Assembly: GCF_900111455.1 (NCBI RefSeq)
Contig: NZ_FOIE01000001.1
Span: forward strand, 340,852-404,851
Direction of reading: 5' to 3'
Length of the DNA: 64,000 bases
Source of the DNA: Geodermatophilus poikilotrophus
Lineage (GTDB): Bacteria > Actinomycetota > Actinomycetes > Mycobacteriales > Geodermatophilaceae
Positions 60,003 to 64,000 of this stretch are shown piece after piece; position 1 is the stretch's first letter; each line of letters starts with the position of its first letter. The position numbers were made by a program, and so were the translations under genes. The notes below the pieces were generated by a model. That model did no database searches. It was not told the DNA's origin and saw only the letters and a program-made list of their open reading frames with translations.

Positions 60003-62327
60003 TCATGACCGGAACTGGATGTCGAGCTGCCAGCCGAGGGGCAGGTGCTCCTCGAGGGCTGCCCGGAGGTTCGCGGTCCGCCGAGCCTCGAAGAGGTCGT
60101 GGTAGACGCCCATCTCCGAGTCGTCGTCGGCACCGGTGCGGATCTCCCCGGGGCCGCCGTCGGCGAGGCGGCAGTAGTCCGGCCGGCCGTAGCGCAGCGT
60201 GGTGAACCGCGGCTCGACCCTCGCGGCCTCCGCGCCGGGCTTCTCCTCGCCCGCCGCCAGCATGGCCAGGTCCGGCTGGCAGGCGTACCGCCGCGGTGTG
60301 CGCGAGGCCCAGGGGACGTAGCAGTACCGCAGGCACCCGACCTGCCGGCGGGCGACGTCCATCCTCGAGGTGAAGATCGAGTTCTCGCCGAGTTCGACGG
60401 CGTGCAGGTGGGTGCGGCCGATGACCGTGCTGTCGACGACGGTGGCCACGGCGTGCGCCCGCCGTCCGTTCGGCGCGGCGATGGCGTCCCTGCCGGTGGT
60501 CGTGGCGTCGACGACGCTGGTCAGGACGTGCAGGCGGATCGGCTCGGGCCCCACCTCGTCGCGCTGGACCAGGATGGACCCGACGATGCTCCTGTCGACC
60601 TCGACGCAGGGGGGCCGCAGTGCCTCCGGGGGGCGGTCGGCAGGGAGACCTTCCGGGCCGCGCCTCCTGCGCGGCAGGTCCGTGACGATCAGGCTCGGCT
60701 CGGTCCCGTGGCGCGGCTCGCAGCGCGTGTTGAGCTCCCATCCGGGCACGAGGGTGCAGTGCCGCACCACGACCTCGGCGGGATCACCCGAGAAGCGGAC
60801 CGGGTGCGCGGCCACCATGAGGCCGTCGAGGACGACGCGGCTCCCCCGTCCGCAGCGGATGGTCATGTCGTCGATGTCCTCCCGTAGTTCGGGGAGGAGC
60901 ACGGTGGGCCGGCACCCCTCGGCGGCGCGCAGTTCGAGGGTGTGGCCCTCGGGCACCTCGATCTTGACCGGTTGCACGTAGAGGCCGCTGTCGATGAGCT
61001 CGACGACGAGGTGGAGGGGCGGACGGTCGGACTGCTGCAGCGCCCGCACCGCACCCGCGATGGTCGGCCCCGCCCCGGACCGGACGCGCGTCACGGCGTA
61101 GGACCGCGGAATGTCGCCGGCGTACCGGGCCTCCAGGACCAGCCGGTTCAGCCGCATCCGCCCGGGACCGGCCGCGGCGCCGTCCCGCAGCGCGACCGCT
61201 TCCTCGTCGAGCTCCTGCTCGTCCACGACCTCCACGAGGTCGTGGGCCTGGATGATCCGGTTGAGCTCCGCCGCCAGGCGGGTCCTGCCGGCCACGGGCG
61301 CCCCCGCGAGACCGGCGACGACGACCGGGTCCATGAGGCTGCGCAGGAGCCGGCTGAGCGGGTCCTGCCCCTGGAGGAGCCGGGCGGGGAAGCCGACGCC
61401 GAGGTCGTCGGCCCGGAGGAAGGACGCCAGGACGGGGACGCCCGGCTGCCCTCGCCGGTACTCCCCTCCCCCGATGGCCATGGGGAAGCCGTGGCAGTAC
61501 GAGGCGGTCAGCTCCCCGAGGTCGTAGCGCTCCGGGAACATGACCCGCCCTCGTTGCGGGTCCACGGCGACGCGGTCCCCGAACACCTCGGGGCTCCAGG
61601 CGGCGAGGCTCCGCACCGTGATCCGCTCGACGGCGATCGGTGCGCCGTCCTCGTACAGCAGCAGGTTCCTGCCCTGGCCGTAGTGGCGCGGGAGGTCGGC
61701 CTCGAGCGCCTCGTTCGTCAGCCGCCGCACGATCGGCGGCCGGCCGGAAGTGTCTTGCTCGGCCGAGGGGTGGGCGCAGGTGAAGAGGGGAGCGTCGTTG
61801 CCCAGCACGCTGAGCTCGTAGCTGTTGACGCGGCGGCGCACCCGGAACGGCCGCACGGCCGTCAGCGGCCAGGAGGGCAGGCGCCACGCCCTGACGGTCA
61901 CCGAGCCGGGCGGCGCTCCCGCGCAGTCGCCATCGCCCTCGCCGTCGCACACGACTGCGGGCCAGCCGCTCACCGCGGGCACCAGGTCCTCGAGCACCGA
62001 ACGGGTGCCCTTGCGCCGGCGGTGACGGATGGTGTCGGCGACCGCCCTGCGGGGGACGACCCCTGGGACCGGCCGGGCCTCCCCGCAGTCCCGTCGCCCC
62101 TCGGGGACCGGGAGCCACCGGTAGCCCACCAGGTCACCGATGTAGGGGATGGCCCACGGCTCGCAGGTCTCGATGAAGAGGTCGGCGTACGTCCGCCGGA
62201 TGTCCTCCTCCACGAGGTCCGCTTCCTCGCCGAGGACCCTGAGGAGGTCGCGGAGCGCCAGGGCGATCTCGCTGCCGGGCGCCCGGACGACGCCGGGCAG
62301 GAGCTCGAAGAACCGGTCGGCGCTCAT
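60003..62327 (-). CDS. eCIS tail/baseplate protein (tail protein I-like with beta-helix tail)
   Basis: 774 residues. The first ~110 residues have the tail-protein-I look: RFFELLPGVVRAPGSEIALA, LRDLLRVLGEEADLVEEDIR, then FIETCEPWAIPYIGDLVGYR, present in contractile-injection and phage tail proteins linking baseplate to fibres. The middle has a phage-like region (VNSYELSVLGNDAPLFTC). The C-terminal ~350 residues contain repeated short strands (TIRCGRGSRVVLDGLMVAAH, VVVRHCTLVPG, VDRSIVGSILVQ), the pattern of a right-handed beta-helix. ATG overlaps the baseplate-J stop (ATGA). Probably the Afp12-like baseplate component. Confidence 0.85.
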   Translation of the reverse strand: MSADRFFELLPGVVRAPGSEIALALRDLLRVLGEEADLVEEDIRRTYADLFIETCEPWAIPYIGDLVGYRWLPVPEGRRDCGEARPVPGVVPRRAVADTIRHRRRKGTRSVLEDLVPAVSGWPAVVCDGEGDGDCAGAPPGSVTVRAWRLPSWPLTAVRPFRVRRRVNSYELSVLGNDAPLFTCAHPSAEQDTSGRPPIVRRLTNEALEADLPRHYGQGRNLLLYEDGAPIAVERITVRSLAAWSPEVFGDRVAVDPQRGRVMFPERYDLGELTASYCHGFPMAIGGGEYRRGQPGVPVLASFLRADDLGVGFPARLLQGQDPLSRLLRSLMDPVVVAGLAGAPVAGRTRLAAELNRIIQAHDLVEVVDEQELDEEAVALRDGAAAGPGRMRLNRLVLEARYAGDIPRSYAVTRVRSGAGPTIAGAVRALQQSDRPPLHLVVELIDSGLYVQPVKIEVPEGHTLELRAAEGCRPTVLLPELREDIDDMTIRCGRGSRVVLDGLMVAAHPVRFSGDPAEVVVRHCTLVPGWELNTRCEPRHGTEPSLIVTDLPRRRRGPEGLPADRPPEALRPPCVEVDRSIVGSILVQRDEVGPEPIRLHVLTSVVDATTTGRDAIAAPNGRRAHAVATVVDSTVIGRTHLHAVELGENSIFTSRMDVARRQVGCLRYCYVPWASRTPRRYACQPDLAMLAAGEEKPGAEAARVEPRFTTLRYGRPDYCRLADGGPGEIRTGADDDSEMGVYHDLFEARRTANLRAALEEHLPLGWQLDIQFRS

Positions 62328-64000
62328 GGCTGCGGCTCCCCTGCGAGCTCGAGCAGCAGGGTCCCGGGTGCGTCGGTCGAGAGGTAGGCGATCTGGTCCT
62401 CACCGACCTCCGGGGGATCGGGCACGCCCGGTGCGCCGGCGTCGCCGAGGAGGGCCGCGGCCGCACCGGCCACCTCGGCCGGGGACCTCGGCGCGTCGGG
62501 GGAGCCAGTCTCGATCGTCCCGAAGGCCAAGAGGTCCACCCAGGCGACCCCACGTACCCCCTGCATGACCGCCATCGCCTCACCGGGGTGTGGTACCTGC
62601 CCGATCTCGCGAACTCGGAAGCCGAACGTCCGGACCAGCGCGTCCCGGAGCCGGGGCTGCACCGTCTCCCAGGGGTGGTCGGTCAGGGTGCGGATCCGTG
62701 CACGGATGGCGAGCAGCAGCGCCGTGCGGATCCGGATGGCCACGGTGGCATCCGGCCAACCGCGGGTGTGCAGCACCTTCTCCTTCGCCCCCTCCGGCTC
62801 CTCCGACTCCTCCGGCCGCTCCTCCAGGTCACCGAAGCGGATGAGCGCCCGGCACAGGTTCTCCAGGAGTGCCGAGTCGGGCCGCAGCGGCGCGTCGTCC
62901 ACCGCGGCCACGGTGAGCGTGTACCGGGTCGTCGGCGCCCCGGGGACCGTGGCGACACGGGCCTTGCCGATGCCGGCGAACGCACGCGCGAAGTCCTCCA
63001 GGTCCCTCACGGAGACCAGCCGGTCGAGCGCGGTGAGGCCGACCGGGACCCGCTGCCGGATGCTGTCGACGTCGTCCGGGCCGGCTCCCCCGCCGGCGGG
63101 GAGGGGGTTCGTCGCCGCGGTGACGCCGTTGGGGCGGGAGGCGAGCACGCTGATCTGCCCGGCCCGGGCGTTGCCCTCGACGCCGAGCCCGCCCCGGTAG
63201 AGCGCGCGAACGTTGTCGCTGCCCGTGGGCAGCCGGGCGCCGAGTCCGAAGACGACGCGGGTCGTCCCGTCGTCGCCGGTCTGCAGCACGTACCCCCGCT
63301 CCCCCGGGGCGACCGCCGCGGCGTTCGGGGCCTCGTGCCAGCGGAGGTCGTTCACCCGGACCTCGAGGCTGGCCGCCGTACCGGTCGTCGTGGGCGCCGG
63401 GAGGTGGGTGAGCGGGCCCTGCCGCAGGGGGAACGACTGCAGCGGACGCGTGGCGTCACCGCCGCCGAGTACCTCGGCCCGGCTCTCGCCGTGCGTGGCG
63501 TGGGCGACGTTGCCGAGGACCCGGACGGTCTCGCGCCGGTAGCAGTACCGCAGCGGCTCGGCGAAGCCGAGCACCGTGTGCACGGTGTCCCGCGTGGCGG
63601 CCTGCGCGGCGGGGGCGGCGTCCCCGCCACCGTCAGCCGCCACGCGAGCGGCCGGTCCGCCCGTTCTGTGCTGGACCGTCGAGATCATCACGAGCTCGGT
63701 GCCCGGTACCCCGGTGACCTCCTTGCCCGACGAGTCCAGCTCGTCGCGCAGGAGATCGGTGCGCTCCCCCGTGACGACGACCCGACGGCCAGGCTGGAGG
63801 CCCGGGTAGTAGCCGTCCAGTTCCAACTCATCGGCGCAGACCTCCTGGGTGTTCGGGACGTCGGCCAGCTCCAGCCGCTCGCTCTGCGCGTGGACCACAA
63901 TCCTGCGGTGGAGCGGCGCTTCGCTCACTCCGTCCCCTGCGCCGCCCTGGCCCTCACCACCGCCCTGGCCCTCACCACCGCCCTGGCCCTCACCACCGCC
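62324..64000 (-). CDS. eCIS baseplate J-like protein (Afp11-like), N-terminus outside window
   Basis: Runs through the right edge. The visible ~558 codons include GERGYVLQTGDDGTTRVVFG, the phage baseplate-J region ARLPTGSDNVRALYRGGLGV, EGNARAGQISVLASRPNGVT, SIRQRVPVGLTALDRLVSVR and DLEDFARAFAGIGKARVATV; this matches the putative baseplate assembly family of contractile injection systems. Upstream of GTG 63928 the frame stays open: GGAGDG preceded by GGGEGQ repeats, so the true start is beyond the window and the GTG is internal. Stop overlaps the start of the tail-I-like gene. Such proteins form the wedge of the baseplate. Confidence 0.88.
   Translation of the reverse strand, partial: GGGEGQGGGEGQGGGEGQGGAGDGVSEAPLHRRIVVHAQSERLELADVPNTQEVCADELELDGYYPGLQPGRRVVVTGERTDLLRDELDSSGKEVTGVPGTELVMISTVQHRTGGPAARVAADGGGDAAPAAQAATRDTVHTVLGFAEPLRYCYRRETVRVLGNVAHATHGESRAEVLGGGDATRPLQSFPLRQGPLTHLPAPTTTGTAASLEVRVNDLRWHEAPNAAAVAPGERGYVLQTGDDGTTRVVFGLGARLPTGSDNVRALYRGGLGVEGNARAGQISVLASRPNGVTAATNPLPAGGGAGPDDVDSIRQRVPVGLTALDRLVSVRDLEDFARAFAGIGKARVATVPGAPTTRYTLTVAAVDDAPLRPDSALLENLCRALIRFGDLEERPEESEEPEGAKEKVLHTRGWPDATVAIRIRTALLLAIRARIRTLTDHPWETVQPRLRDALVRTFGFRVREIGQVPHPGEAMAVMQGVRGVAWVDLLAFGTIETGSPDAPRSPAEVAGAAAALLGDAGAPGVPDPPEVGEDQIAYLSTDAPGTLLLELAGEPQP
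63944..64000 (+). repeat. 18-bp tandem repeat coding for a GGGEGQ linker
   Basis: Unit GCCCTGGCCCTCACCACC repeated three times, continuing beyond the edge. On the minus strand, in frame with the baseplate-J gene, it encodes GGGEGQ hexapeptides. Units are identical at DNA level, suggesting recent expansion. Confidence 0.85.

Noticed and set aside
57824..64000. Prophage interpretation of the tail-like genes
   Set aside because: DUF4157 cargo and baseplate-type genes with no capsid, terminase, portal or integrase in view fit an eCIS better.
1..64000. tRNA, rRNA, CRISPR arrays, transposases and integrases
   Set aside because: Looked for on both strands; no cloverleaf-like sequence, spaced identical repeats or transposase motifs were seen.

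Overview
The window is very GC-rich, densely coding, with many GTG starts and ATGA/GTGA gene overlaps. Its content (Geodermatophilaceae-like DUF3040, SCO6745-family, PucR, SigJ-type sigma, mycofactocin-type SDR, large LuxR ATPases) points to a soil actinobacterium, probably Geodermatophilaceae (Blastococcus/Geodermatophilus/Modestobacter). The family-level assignment is inference. No rRNA, tRNA, CRISPR array or insertion sequence was recognised.

Layout. 1-7.1 kb: an amine/nitrogen catabolic cluster. A TetR regulator and a translationally coupled minus-strand run (flavin monooxygenase, RidA, DUF1028, M20 amidohydrolase, aspartase) diverge from a topaquinone copper amine oxidase, with a palindromic operator between. 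7.6-12.5 kb: SNF2 helicase, epimerase and hydrolase, separated by long gene-free gaps carrying copies of a dispersed repeat. 12.9-17.5 kb: a four-gene operon (60-residue Cys/His peptide, ABM-like protein, two membrane proteins) divergent from a 903-residue LuxR ATPase. 17.7-19.9 kb: GDPD phosphodiesterase, then an orphan ParA coupled to a small protein. 20-26.7 kb: a NarL-type two-component system divergent from three consecutive penicillin-recognising enzymes. 27-29.9 kb: two divergent regulator/target pairs (GntR/hydrolase with a palindrome; a frameshifted MerR gene/SnoaL protein). 30-40.7 kb: TRIC channel, DksA-like protein, STAS protein, CAAX protease and hydrolase, MalT-type LuxR, DUF3040, PucR, and an epimerase-sigJ pair. 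41.4-43.3 kb: a Dyp-type peroxidase with a small upstream partner. 43.5-51.4 kb: RraA-like, DUF3500, ABM, SCO6745, SDR, VWA/MoxR pair, mycofactocin-type SDR. 51.7-57.5 kb: amidase, Baeyer-Villiger monooxygenase, a broken alcohol dehydrogenase and SerA. 57.8-64 kb: the edge of an extracellular contractile injection system (eCIS) locus: a DUF4157 protein with a deaminase-like toxin domain, converging on a tail-I/beta-helix protein and a baseplate-J protein that runs off the window through a Gly-Glu-Gln repeat linker.

Most notable: (1) the DUF4157-deaminase candidate effector beside eCIS baseplate genes; (2) a family of about 40-80-bp same-strand intergenic repeats, at least six copies, not recognised; (3) the Dyp peroxidase two-gene unit; (4) clear operators for the TetR, GntR and MerR systems; (5) two genes broken by apparent single-base deletions, which may be true decay or sequencing error.
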